Origin: Loktanella sp. 3ANDIMAR09
GTDB lineage: Bacteria; Pseudomonadota; Alphaproteobacteria; Rhodobacterales; Rhodobacteraceae
Direction of reading: 5' to 3'
DNA: 39,995 bases
Assembly: GCF_001420005.1 (NCBI RefSeq)
Contig: NZ_LJAK01000018.1
Location: forward strand, 1 to 39,995
The translations under genes were made by a program, and so were the position numbers. The notes below the pieces were generated by a model. The model was given only the letters and a program-made list of their open reading frames with translations. It was not told the DNA's origin and ran no database searches. Below are positions 1-6,240 of the stretch, one piece after another (the first letter of the stretch is position 1; the number at the start of each line of letters is the position of its first letter).

Positions 1-47
1 GGTCCTCCCGGGATCGCCACCCTCGTTTTTTCGTCAAATTTTGTCAT
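1..47 (-). CDS. 5' part of a 65-aa small protein gene that crosses the window ends
   Basis: An ATG at 47-45 directly follows the integrase stop (TAA at 50-48). An AAGGA ribosome-binding site lies about 9 nt upstream. The frame is open to base 1 (MTKFDEKTRVAIPGG) and continues without a break from base 39995 to the stop at 39845. The joined product has 65 residues. I recognise no domain. It lies between int and the adenine methyltransferase in the leftward operon. The start, ribosome-binding site and unbroken frame across the ends are the main evidence that the molecule is circular. Confidence 0.7.
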   Translation of the reverse strand, partial: MTKFDEKTRVAIPGG

Positions 48-1151
48 TTATTTCAGTCCTTTAAGTGAGTCTGTTGGACCCGAGTTGGACAAGTTGGAAC
101 TTTCCGTTCCTGTTATGACCCGGCGCAGGTCAGCCGACCGCGCATAGTGGTCCGCCTCGGTCTCGGTTTCGTGGCCCAGGACCGCCATGCGCTGATCTTT
201 CGTCGCACCCATCTCGCGCATCATTGCCGCGCGTAGCTTGCGCAGGCCGTGGGCTGTTTTCCCGTCGTCCAGCCCAGCCTTTCGACACGCGTCTGCAAAC
301 CAGCCCGTCGCGGCTTTTGGCGACCGTGGCCTGTTGCCCGTCGTGGCAAGGTAGGTCAGCGCACGCGGTGCACGGTCAATACAGGCTTGCAGCAGATCGG
401 GACGACCCTCGAACCATTCCGGGCTACGCGAGAGTGCAGGACTGCACGCCATCGTTTGCGATTTGCTGCGTCGATACGTGATCCATCCGTCATGGCTGAC
501 GTGGCCCTTGCCGATTTTGCAGGCGTCACCGATTGCCGCGCATGTCTGATAGATCAATTCCATCGCCAGCCGCTGCGGTGTGCCAATGGGCCAATGGGCG
601 CGGAACGTGTCGAGGTCATCGCGCGACCATGCCGCGTGACCGTCTGTTTTCGGGACCGCTTTGGGCCGCACGTCGCGGGCCGGGTCCATGTCGAGCAGGC
701 CTGCGTCCAGCCAATACCGTCCCAGCGCCCGCCAGACCTTCAGTCGGCTGTTTGCCGGATTGGGATCGAATTGCGCAATGTCTTTGCGGATGTGCCGGGA
801 CCGCAGGCCGGACAGTCGCAGATCGCCGTAGGCGCGGCGTAGCTTGTCCAGCGTGCGGCGGCGCTGGTCCCGCGTGGTCGGTGACAGCGCCCGGAAAATG
901 TCCGACGACTGATAGGCCAGCACGCCCGCGCCTAGCGAGCCTGTCAGGTGCGTTGCGGCCAACGGCATGTCGCCGCCCGCCGCCTCGGCATAGGCACGCA
1001 AGAACGCAGGATGATCCATCGGCAGATCGGGCAGGGCGATGCCCTTGCGGCCTTTTGGGCGGTAATAGCAGCGCGGGTGTCCGCTGGGCCATGTTCCTGA
1101 CCTACTGATGAAACGCAGCTTCACCGCGCCGCCCCGATTGCGTTGTCCCAT
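48..1151 (-). CDS. int: tyrosine recombinase / phage integrase
   Basis: A 367-aa site-specific recombinase for integration and excision of the phage. The C-terminal catalytic domain shows HGLRKLR (His301, Arg304), LGHE (His327) and the nucleophile Tyr336 in ADHYARSAD. A basic beta-hairpin YRRSK lies near 227-230. The N-terminal half (about 60-170) looks like a SAM-like core-binding domain. The position usually held by the first catalytic Arg (TGxRxGD-type motif) reads TCAAIGD here, so Ala206 stands where Arg is expected. The gene lies inside the leftward operon: its start overlaps the preceding small gene by 31 nt, and another gene starts directly after its stop. Family assignment is firm. 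Whether the missing Arg is compensated is unknown. Confidence 0.93.
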   Translation of the reverse strand: MGQRNRGGAVKLRFISRSGTWPSGHPRCYYRPKGRKGIALPDLPMDHPAFLRAYAEAAGGDMPLAATHLTGSLGAGVLAYQSSDIFRALSPTTRDQRRRTLDKLRRAYGDLRLSGLRSRHIRKDIAQFDPNPANSRLKVWRALGRYWLDAGLLDMDPARDVRPKAVPKTDGHAAWSRDDLDTFRAHWPIGTPQRLAMELIYQTCAAIGDACKIGKGHVSHDGWITYRRSKSQTMACSPALSRSPEWFEGRPDLLQACIDRAPRALTYLATTGNRPRSPKAATGWFADACRKAGLDDGKTAHGLRKLRAAMMREMGATKDQRMAVLGHETETEADHYARSADLRRVITGTESSNLSNSGPTDSLKGLK

Positions 1152-1306
1152 TCGTCAGCCCCCGTTTCGTCGTGCGACGTTACGGGCGGGGTGTCATCGG
1201 TGACAAGTATCTTGATGATCGCGCCTTCAACAACGACCGTTGCGCATCCCTCCTGACGGGCAGCGCGGATGGCACGCTTTATCTGCGCTTCGGTCGCAGT
1301 CGGCAT
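1121..1306 (-). CDS. small protein upstream of integrase
   Basis: A 61-aa ORF beginning MPTATEAQIKRAIRAARQEG, with a basic amphipathic N-terminal helix and an acidic C-terminus. Its ATG at 1306 touches the stop of the upstream XRE gene, and it overlaps int by 31 nt, so translation is probably coupled. Its position directly before int suggests an excisionase or recombination directionality role, but no MerR-like or Xis-like helix-turn-helix is evident. Real gene likely, function unknown. Confidence 0.6.
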   Translation of the reverse strand: MPTATEAQIKRAIRAARQEGCATVVVEGAIIKILVTDDTPPVTSHDETGADEWDNAIGAAR

Positions 1307-1599
1307 CAGTTGCGGGCCTCCTGTGCTAGTTCCTCAAGCGCGGCACGGACCCAGTATTTCGCATGGCGACCCTGCGGCGCGGTATCCGTGCTGTGGAAGT
1401 CCAGCGGCTCAGGTGCCATCAGCCATTCGGCTGACACGTCCAGCACCCGGCAAAGCGCCAGAAACTTGCGGCTGTCTGGCATGGCCTTGTCGCTTTCCCA
1501 CTTCACCACGGCTTGCGCGGTGCAACCGCATTCACGGGCAATATCCGCCAGTGTCATCCGAGCGCGGGCGCGGGCAACTCTCAATCGTTCACCGAACAT
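1306..1599 (-). CDS. XRE-family helix-turn-helix regulator
   Basis: About 97 aa from the ATG at 1599 (MFGERLRVARARARMTLADI). Residues 1-60 form a Cro/CI-type HTH with the recognition segment QAVVKWESDKAMPDSRKF, followed by a short tail. The start at 1599 is preferred over in-frame upstream ATGs (to 1713) because a GGGGGA motif precedes it at good spacing and the HTH starts at once. The gene sits between small operon genes and the pre-int gene, away from the main switch, so it may control int or excision locally rather than lysogeny. That role is inference. Confidence 0.8.
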   Translation of the reverse strand: MFGERLRVARARARMTLADIARECGCTAQAVVKWESDKAMPDSRKFLALCRVLDVSAEWLMAPEPLDFHSTDTAPQGRHAKYWVRAALEELAQEARN

Positions 1600-1676
1600 C
1601 ACATCCCCCATTTCTGCCACCATCGGCGACTGTTGTATGCTGTCCACATGCGGATAAAGCGGCGGTGTCCGGTCAT
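1599..1676 (-). CDS. 25-codon Trp/Arg-rich micro-ORF
   Basis: ATG at 1676 overlaps the stop of the upstream gene (ATGA). Its own TGA overlaps the ATG of the XRE gene (TGATG). The product has 25 residues, begins MTGHRRFIRMW and is rich in Arg and Trp. It fills the only gap in an otherwise overlapping run of genes, which is the reason to list it. It could be a coupling peptide that carries ribosomes to the regulator. No family is recognised. Confidence 0.42.
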   Translation of the reverse strand: MTGHRRFIRMWTAYNSRRWWQKWGM

Positions 1677-1882
1677 GCCAATTCCCCGCATGTGTCGCAG
1701 TATGCCGTGGCATCGCCCCAATCGAAGCACATCACGCCGCTGCACGGTTTAGGCTTGTATCCGCGCGGCGCGTCCTCATTCGGTTCATCATACCGCAGGC
1801 AGGTTTCGCCCGCTTCGGTGCCGACTTCGTGGCGGTCGTCATCGGGGACGGACAGTCGCCATTTATCATATGCGCTGGTCAT
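1673..1882 (-). CDS. hypothetical phage protein (69 aa)
   Basis: Starts MTSAYDKWRLSVPDDD and ends with a CxxC pair (FDWGDATAYCDTCGELA). With earlier Cys residues (ETCLRY, SGVMCFD) it could bind one zinc ion. The ATG overlaps the stop of the upstream gene (ATGA). Function is unknown. A small zinc-ribbon-like early protein is one reading, but the Cys spacing is not diagnostic. Confidence 0.65.
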   Translation of the reverse strand: MTSAYDKWRLSVPDDDRHEVGTEAGETCLRYDEPNEDAPRGYKPKPCSGVMCFDWGDATAYCDTCGELA

Positions 1883-2295
1883 GCGTCACCTGTCGGCGCG
1901 AGAGCGGACAAGATGCGCTCGGCGTAGTCGGCTTGCGCTGCGGCTTTGGCGGCTTCAAGGGTGGCGTGGGCAATTCCAGTTTCAGCATGACCGATGTAAA
2001 GAAACCAAGTTCCTTCATCTTTGGCGATTTGATACAGGCCAAATTCATCCGCTAATTCGCAGTCAAGGTGCCAAGGCGCATTTACCCACACCAGCGGCTT
2101 GACTCGTTCCCCCCGCAGCCTATCCACCTCTGCACGCAGGGCGTCGGCCTCGGCGCTGGCAGCGGCGATCTGATCGTCATAGGCCTTGGTCAAGGATTCG
2201 GGGTAGTGGCCACAGCCGGGCGTATGCTGTGTCTCTCCGCCATGAAATCGTTGGCACCCGGCCTCGCATGGACCTTCATACAATTCATCACTCAT
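1879..2295 (-). CDS. hypothetical protein with VKPLxW motif (138 aa)
   Basis: The start is set at 2295 (MSDELYEGPCEAGC), because the longer in-frame extension to 2361 is Cys/Pro-rich and not phage-like. A Cys/His-rich N-terminus (residues 8-30) is followed by a coiled coil (about 40-65) and a domain beginning ERVKPLVWVNAPWHLDCE. The C-terminal helix AKAAAQADYAERILSAL is a familiar ending in alphaproteobacterial phage proteins. A related VKPLKW segment occurs in the 209-aa protein at 4140-4769, so the two probably share a small domain. Function unknown. Confidence 0.68.
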   Translation of the reverse strand: MSDELYEGPCEAGCQRFHGGETQHTPGCGHYPESLTKAYDDQIAAASAEADALRAEVDRLRGERVKPLVWVNAPWHLDCELADEFGLYQIAKDEGTWFLYIGHAETGIAHATLEAAKAAAQADYAERILSALAPTGDA

Positions 2296-2299
2296 ATCG

Positions 2300-2575
2300 T
2301 CATCCTCTCGGCAGTGAATAAATATGCAGCGCGTCCCCGGCCACGGTGAACAGCAGGCCAAATGCGTGCCAGACGCCCCACAGGCCCACGGCGATCAACA
2401 CGGCCCAGATCGCCAGACACAGCCAGCACATGCGCCGCCGTGGTTCGTCTATCCATGTGGCGTGCTGGTCATCGGCGCGACGGGCCAACATGCCACGGTC
2501 GAAGTCTTGGCGCGGCAGGTTGTCGGCAAGCCACTGCGGGCCAAGCGTGCCTCGGCCATCGGGGGCGCGGGTCAT
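2300..2575 (-). CDS. small membrane protein (91 aa)
   Basis: The N-terminal 48 residues are polar (MTRAPDGRGTLGPQWLADN). One long hydrophobic segment follows at about 50-75 (LCLAIWAVLIAVGLWGVWHA), then a short tail. Predicted single-pass inner-membrane protein with the charged N-terminus in the cytoplasm. The start overlaps the upstream gene's stop by 4 nt. A superinfection-exclusion or host-envelope role would fit an early membrane protein but is only a guess. Confidence 0.62.
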   Translation of the reverse strand: MTRAPDGRGTLGPQWLADNLPRQDFDRGMLARRADDQHATWIDEPRRRMCWLCLAIWAVLIAVGLWGVWHAFGLLFTVAGDALHIYSLPRG

Positions 2576-3000
2576 TGGGTGACCTCCGTGGCGACACGAA
2601 GCATTCCCTTGAAAGTATGCAGACGTTTTGCTGCATTCTCACACTCAGCCCACACAAGGGCTAAAAACGCATCGCGCTGCGTTGGATAAAGCGGGCCACG
2701 TGTAACCGATGAGGACCATTGCCCATCGCCAATCTTAAACCTCCATTTTTTCCACCCCACATCGGTTTCGTTTTTCTCCCTGATTTCAACGCGACGAACA
2801 CCGTGGGTTGCGGTCCAGTAAACACCTTCGACCGGCTCGCCATGCAGGTTGTCGTAGTCACCCCATTGGAACGGCACTGGTTCAGGTTTTGCCTCTTGCG
2901 GCCATGACAAAGCAGCAGTGATTTGCCATTGTTCCAATTCGGATTTTGCTGCGTCGATTGCCCATTTTGGTTTGGCATCACGCCAGTCGCGAACATCCAT
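2572..3000 (-). CDS. hypothetical protein (142 aa)
   Basis: Starts MDVRDWRDAKPKWAIDAAKS. Rich in Trp and aromatic residues, with a central stretch QWGDYDNLHGEPVEGVYW and a helical C-terminus. A purine-rich GAAGGGAATTGAGGG region precedes the ATG. The end overlaps the next gene by 4 nt. No domain recognised. It looks like a soluble early accessory protein. Confidence 0.6.
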   Translation of the reverse strand: MDVRDWRDAKPKWAIDAAKSELEQWQITAALSWPQEAKPEPVPFQWGDYDNLHGEPVEGVYWTATHGVRRVEIREKNETDVGWKKWRFKIGDGQWSSSVTRGPLYPTQRDAFLALVWAECENAAKRLHTFKGMLRVATEVTQ

Positions 3001-3003
3001 CCC

Positions 3004-3408
3004 TCAATTCCCTTCATTCTCATCATCATGATGTTCATCACAGCCCCGCGTGGCGCTGGCCTCGGCCATTGCTTCGGCGCGTTCCCGGGCTGCGGTTTCT
3101 GTTGCTGTCTCCAGGCATTCCGGCACCGGATCGCCGCGTTGGATGCACCAGTTGCGGATGCGGTCGCGGGCCTCTTGCGTGTAATCGGCCCGGTCGCCGT
3201 CGTAGTGCGTTTCGATCAATCGCGCGGTCAGGCCGTTTTCAGCGCACCACAACCACTGGTCAGCGGCCTTGTCCGGGTCGGTGTAATCGTCCTCTGCAAC
3301 CCATTCGCCAGCGTCCAGCAGTTCCAGCACATAGACCGGACCCGGCATTGTGCGGTTGACGTGCGCGGCGTTGGCGGCAAGGGCGGTGAATGCGTGGTGC
3401 CGGGTCAT
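3004..3408 (-). CDS. hypothetical acidic protein (134 aa)
   Basis: Starts MTRHHAFTALAANAAHVNRT. A compact middle part (VYVLELLDAGEWVAEDDYTD) and a DPDKAADQWLWCAENGL helix resemble small phage orphan proteins. The tail is His/Asp/Glu-rich (CDEHHDDENEGN) and could bind metal. The ATG overlaps the upstream stop (ATGA). Function unknown. Confidence 0.62.
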   Translation of the reverse strand: MTRHHAFTALAANAAHVNRTMPGPVYVLELLDAGEWVAEDDYTDPDKAADQWLWCAENGLTARLIETHYDGDRADYTQEARDRIRNWCIQRGDPVPECLETATETAARERAEAMAEASATRGCDEHHDDENEGN

Positions 3409-3641
3409 GGGGTGGCCGGGGGCTTGGCGCGGGCCGCAAGCATGGCGTCGGCAAGTTCGTAAGCATCTCGCGCCGCGTTCTCGGGGCGCAAATGGATTCC
3501 CGGCTCCCCGCCGAACCTTCCGGCAATGTATTGACCGGCGAACCAGTCGCGCAGGGTCATGCCTTTGCCATTACCTATAATTACGCCGCTTTGGCTGAAC
3601 CGCTCTCCGGGAAACACGTAGCTGTCTTGCTCAAGGTCCAT
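3405..3641 (-). CDS. hypothetical protein, MTLRDWFAGQ-type (78 aa)
   Basis: The ATG at 3641 shares a base with the upstream stop (TGATG); an in-frame GTG lies one codon earlier. The core MTLRDWFAGQYIAGRF followed by ARDAYELADAMLAAR is a pattern often seen in small phage and prophage proteins. The helical end looks like a protein-interaction segment. I know of no biochemical role. Confidence 0.7.
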   Translation of the reverse strand: MDLEQDSYVFPGERFSQSGVIIGNGKGMTLRDWFAGQYIAGRFGGEPGIHLRPENAARDAYELADAMLAARAKPPATP

Positions 3642-3820
3642 CACTTGCCCTCCATCGCAGCGATAACGTGGGCGTCAGGCACGGCGTCAAGGTCGGTGAT
3701 GACGCGCGGCGCGGGGGGCAGGGTCACGCGCCGCTTGGCTGGCAGGCCAATCACAACGCGCGGAATGACTGCGCCGTAGCTGGTGATGATGTAGTCGGGG
3801 GTGATCGGGGAGTGTTGCAT
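3641..3820 (-). CDS. 59-aa hypothetical protein
   Basis: ATG at 3820, stop TGA at 3643-3641 overlapping the ATG of the following gene. The product begins MQHSPITPDYIITSYGAVIP and ends HVIAAMEGK. Codon use matches the neighbours, and stop/start overlap supports a real gene. It is rich in Pro and beta-branched residues and has no recognisable domain. Confidence 0.62.
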   Translation of the reverse strand: MQHSPITPDYIITSYGAVIPRVVIGLPAKRRVTLPPAPRVITDLDAVPDAHVIAAMEGK

Positions 3821-3835
3821 TTCAATGGGTGTCCT

Positions 3836-4006
3836 TTAGGTGAATTTAATTGAGCTGTTGGTTTCCAGCGCCAGATTGATGGATGAAATGATGCTTTGAA
3901 GCGCCATCGCGGCCTTCAAATCACCTTCATCCATGTATTTTTCGACGTGCGGCTCTGTGATTGCGATTATCAGTTTTGCAGTCGCTTTAGGCATCGGTAT
4001 ATTCAC
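3836..4006 (-). CDS. 56-aa hypothetical protein with GTG start
   Basis: GTG at 4006 is chosen because AAAGGA lies 6-7 nt upstream. An in-frame ATG four codons later (3994) has no good site. The product is basic at its N-terminus (NIPMPKATAKLIIAITEPH), then forms a helix (MDEGDLKAAMALQSIISSIN). It resembles small phage proteins that act as helical adaptors. No family is named. Confidence 0.58.
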   Translation of the reverse strand: MNIPMPKATAKLIIAITEPHVEKYMDEGDLKAAMALQSIISSINLALETNSSIKFT

Positions 4007-4026
4007 GACAATTCCTTTCGTGCGGT

Positions 4027-4143
4027 TCAGTTTCGGTATTCGGTGAATTGGCGGTCGCGCTGTTCGCGGCGTTCATGGCGGGCAATCAGCGGGCCAAAGA
4101 CGGCGAAAAACAAGGCTGCGGTGGCGATGGTCGCGGCGGTCAT
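4027..4143 (-). CDS. 38-aa membrane micro-protein
   Basis: ATG at 4143 overlaps the stop of the 209-aa gene (ATGA). The product starts with a hydrophobic helix (TAATIATAALFFAVFGPLIA) followed by a basic/polar tail (RHERREQRDRQFTEYRN). That predicts a single membrane span with a cytoplasmic C-terminus. It is too short for most gene callers. The overlap, the clear topology and the codon use support it. Confidence 0.55.
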   Translation of the reverse strand: MTAATIATAALFFAVFGPLIARHERREQRDRQFTEYRN

Positions 4144-4769
4144 TTGCGGGCCTCGCGGTAGGCGGGTATTTCCGCCCACAGGTCGCCGTCGTGCAGAAAA
4201 ACAGGGTTCGTAATTCCGCCGTCTGTTCGGTTGTCGTCTTTGAAATATCCGTGGACAGTATCAAACCAAATACGGCAGACGAGGTTCATCATGCGCGGGT
4301 AGCGGATCAAGAACATGCGGCCATCACGAGGCGCGGTATCGTGCGGCATCCACACGTCCCGTTTCAACGCATCCGCAGCCTTTGCCAGCCTGTCGCGCTC
4401 CATCGTCAGTTCGCCGTATGCCGCAACGGACCGTTCGTGCGCCCGCTGTTCGTCGGCCAGTTGCTTGCGCAGGGCGATGACTTCGGTGGCGAGGGTCAAC
4501 GGGACAGTCTCTGCGACACGCTTCAAGACGTAATTATTCGCCTGTTTCATGCTGTCTTCTGGCGTCGAGCTGTCGTGTTCCGCAGAAAGACAATCAAGCA
4601 ATCTATCGTTGCCCTTGAAAAGGTAATAGCCAGAATGTCCGTGCAGCTTGACGGTGAGTGCGCCAAACTTGGTGATTGTGTCCCATTCACCACCCCATCG
4701 CGACCATTTAAGTGGCTTGACGTGCTCGCCCAGCAGCTTTTGCAGCGTTTCGGTGTCCGGCGCGGTCAT
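4140..4769 (-). CDS. hypothetical protein with coiled coil and DUF551-like C-terminus (209 aa)
   Basis: The N-terminal region (15-75) holds HVKPLKWSRWGGEWDT, similar to the 138-aa protein at 1879-2295. A coiled coil spans about 95-140 (LRKQLADEQRAHERSVAAYG). The C-terminal region contains WMPHDTAPRDGRMFLIRYP and a final HDGDLWAEIPAYR, the W-x-P-x-[DS]-x-x-P-x-D-G pattern seen in DUF551-type phage proteins. Role unknown. It overlaps both neighbours by 4 nt. Confidence 0.68.
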   Translation of the reverse strand: MTAPDTETLQKLLGEHVKPLKWSRWGGEWDTITKFGALTVKLHGHSGYYLFKGNDRLLDCLSAEHDSSTPEDSMKQANNYVLKRVAETVPLTLATEVIALRKQLADEQRAHERSVAAYGELTMERDRLAKAADALKRDVWMPHDTAPRDGRMFLIRYPRMMNLVCRIWFDTVHGYFKDDNRTDGGITNPVFLHDGDLWAEIPAYREARK

Positions 4770-5215
4770 GCCGTCACCCCATCGGCTAGGCGGTCGGCTG
4801 GGGCGGGCAACAGGTTTTCGTAAACCACCTTGATATGGGCGCTGACAGGCGCGGTGTATTCATCCGGCACGCCATCTTTGCGGGCCTGGTCAACGGCATC
4901 GGCCATTTTCTTGACAAACCGTTGCGTTGCTGCGGTTTCGGGATCCGGCATGGCGGCGATGTGCGCGATGGCACTTTCAATAATTTCCCGAGGTGTATCG
5001 CCGGCGAAAATGTCCATGCCATACGAACCGACCTGCGCGCCTTCGCTGCTTCGGTTTTTAAGCATCAATCTTGCCCGCGCCCCTGAAACGAGGGCGAATT
5101 CTGCGGACGGGGTAACGCAGCCCTTTGCCGACATAAGGTCGGGCAGTTTGTCGATTTCAACCTGAATTTCTGCGAGGGTCAGCAGGTCGTTGCTGGCGGT
5201 CATTGCGTTGGTCAT
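4766..5215 (-). CDS. hypothetical protein (149 aa)
   Basis: Starts MTNAMTASNDLLTLAEIQVE; a second in-frame ATG (MTASND) is possible. Mostly helical and acidic, with VKKMADAVDQARKDGVPDEY toward the C-terminus. Second gene of the leftward operon, overlapping its neighbours by 4 nt on each side. No domain recognised. The position next to the operon promoter suggests immediate-early expression on induction. Confidence 0.65.
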   Translation of the reverse strand: MTNAMTASNDLLTLAEIQVEIDKLPDLMSAKGCVTPSAEFALVSGARARLMLKNRSSEGAQVGSYGMDIFAGDTPREIIESAIAHIAAMPDPETAATQRFVKKMADAVDQARKDGVPDEYTAPVSAHIKVVYENLLPAPADRLADGVTA

Positions 5216-5478
5216 TGGTGTGTCTCCTGTGTGGTGGTGGCCTGATCCGCTGCGTCAAGAACCCAGAAAGCCCCGTATCCAACGCGCGGAATCCGGTGGC
5301 CGTTGGCCTGCGTGGAGTTCGGGTGAACGCAAAGCTGCGTCCCGGCCAAAACGACGCGGTAGCGCCCGCCTTTAGTGAAGTTCTGACGCTCGGCTTCATC
5401 ACGGTGGCCAACGCAAATTACCGTGTCGCCCGGCTGTGCGCCGGTTTCCTGAATTGATCCGAATTTATTGGTTGTCAT
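5212..5478 (-). CDS. first gene of the leftward operon, hypothetical (88 aa)
   Basis: The start at 5478 (MTTNKFGSIQETGAQPGDTV) is preferred to in-frame ATGs at 5493 and 5547 because GGGAG lies 8 nt upstream, and because the 5547 start would sit upstream of the predicted transcription start. The body has a small beta-rich pattern (TVICVGHRDEAERQNFTKGG, then RYRVVLAGTQLCVHPNS). It is the promoter-proximal gene under direct repressor control. Function unknown. Confidence 0.62.
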   Translation of the reverse strand: MTTNKFGSIQETGAQPGDTVICVGHRDEAERQNFTKGGRYRVVLAGTQLCVHPNSTQANGHRIPRVGYGAFWVLDAADQATTTQETHQ

Positions 5479-5515
5479 CGTCGCGTCTCCCATTGGCCCG
5501 GTGTGGGCTGTTGGG

Positions 5516-5531
5516 GATACATTATGTGTCG
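5516..5531 (+). promoter_or_regulatory. repressor/Cro operator copy 1 (PL side)
   Basis: GATACATTATGTGTCG, 13 of 16 matches to the copy at 5545-5560 read on the other strand. It covers the -10 of the leftward promoter. Confidence 0.55.
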
Positions 5532-5547
5532 CTTCGGGCTGTGTCAA
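5519..5547 (-). promoter_or_regulatory. early-left promoter PL
   Basis: On the minus strand a consensus -35 TTGACA (5547-5542) is separated by exactly 17 nt from -10 TAATGT (5524-5519). It points at the leftward operon, whose first ATG is at 5478. One operator copy overlaps each hexamer, as expected for a promoter shut off in the lysogen. Confidence 0.75.
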
Positions 5548-5560
5548 CGCAAAATGTATC
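5545..5560 (-). promoter_or_regulatory. repressor/Cro operator copy 2 (PL side)
   Basis: Minus-strand GATACATTTTGCGTTG. It overlaps the -35 of the leftward promoter and matches copy 4 at 14 of 16 positions. Copies 1 and 2 form an inverted pair with GATACATT arms 29 bp apart. Confidence 0.6.
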
Positions 5561-5583
5561 GTCTCGACACAAAAAAGGGGGGA

Positions 5584-6177
5584 CTAGGCCCGTTTGACCC
5601 AAAGAATCAGCGCTGCCCATTCAACCTGAACGGACCGGATCGGCGGCGCGTTATAGCTTTCCAGTGTGGCAATCCCGCGATCCTCTGCGCGAACGGTTTT
5701 GACAAACTTGCGCCCATCCAGCAAAGACACAACGCACTCTTGTCCATCTGCCCGCGCAAGGCTGGCGACGTGAGAGTCATAAATCAGAACGTCACCGTCC
5801 ATGTATCGAGGATACATGCTGTCGCCACGAACGCGAACCGCAACAGCGCTTGGCCCAATACCTGGTGGTGGGTCTATTTCATCTAGGCATCCACCGTCAT
5901 CAAACGGATGAACTTCGGCCCCAGCGCCAACATACCCCACTAACGGCACCCGTTTTTTCTCATTGTCACCAACACCTAGCAACAGCCATTCCGGGGATAC
6001 GCGAAACGCGCGGGCATAGATCGGCGCTCTCGTGCGTGGGATGTTTCGCTGCCCGTTTTCATGCGCCCGGTAGGTCGTTTCGGTCCAGCCGAATTTCCGC
6101 GCGGCATCTGCTGCGCTCTCGAACCCAGCTTGTTCGCGGGCGGTTTTAAGTCGTTCGTGCATTTCCATTCCCGCCAT
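5584..6177 (-). CDS. CI-like repressor, HTH plus S24 peptidase
   Basis: A 197-aa lysogeny repressor. Residues 6-65 form an XRE-type HTH (SAADAARKFGWTETTYRAHE). Residues 75-197 form a LexA/CI S24 domain with the catalytic Ser120 in VRGDSMYPRYMDGD and Lys160 in GRKFVKTV. Ala85-Gly86 in VGYVGAGAEVH could be the self-cleavage bond. The domain pair implies RecA-stimulated autocleavage and SOS induction. The gene lies between two control regions carrying the four operators. The start is uncertain among ATGs at 6177, 6168 and 6162. The last has GCGGGA at suitable distance, and the HTH starts right after it. Confidence 0.92.
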   Translation of the reverse strand: MAGMEMHERLKTAREQAGFESAADAARKFGWTETTYRAHENGQRNIPRTRAPIYARAFRVSPEWLLLGVGDNEKKRVPLVGYVGAGAEVHPFDDGGCLDEIDPPPGIGPSAVAVRVRGDSMYPRYMDGDVLIYDSHVASLARADGQECVVSLLDGRKFVKTVRAEDRGIATLESYNAPPIRSVQVEWAALILWVKRA

Positions 6178-6190
6178 TTAGCAGACCGCA

Positions 6191-6206
6191 CAACGCAAAA
6201 GGTGTT
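6191..6206 (-). promoter_or_regulatory. operator copy 3 (cro/repressor side)
   Basis: Minus-strand AACACCTTTTGCGTTG, with a conserved TTTTGCGTTG half and a degenerate other half. It abuts the -35 of the cro promoter and forms a 9-bp inverted repeat (ACAACGCAA / TTGCGTTGT) with copy 4. Confidence 0.5.
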
Positions 6207-6232
6207 GACATCTAATCCGGCGTGATACAAAT
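6205..6232 (+). promoter_or_regulatory. early-right promoter PR
   Basis: TTGACA at 6205-6210, 16-nt spacer, then TACAAA at 6227-6232 as -10. The predicted transcription start falls at or next to the cro ATG (6241), which implies a leaderless cro message. Operator copy 4 covers the -10. Confidence 0.6.
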
Positions 6233-6239
6233 TGCGTTG
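6224..6239 (+). promoter_or_regulatory. operator copy 4 (PR -10)
   Basis: GATACAAATTGCGTTG, 14 of 16 identical to copy 2. It overlaps the -10 and the start of the cro message, so binding would block early-right transcription. Confidence 0.58.
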
Positions 6240-6240
6240 T

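Noticed and set aside
1-31. Left edge looks like a tRNA 3' end (CCTCC, CGGGATC, GCCA, later a T-run), which would suggest an attL in a tRNA gene
   Set aside because: No matching copy exists elsewhere in the window, the T-loop does not fit well, and the bases are the in-frame coding sequence of the 65-aa gene that continues at 39995.
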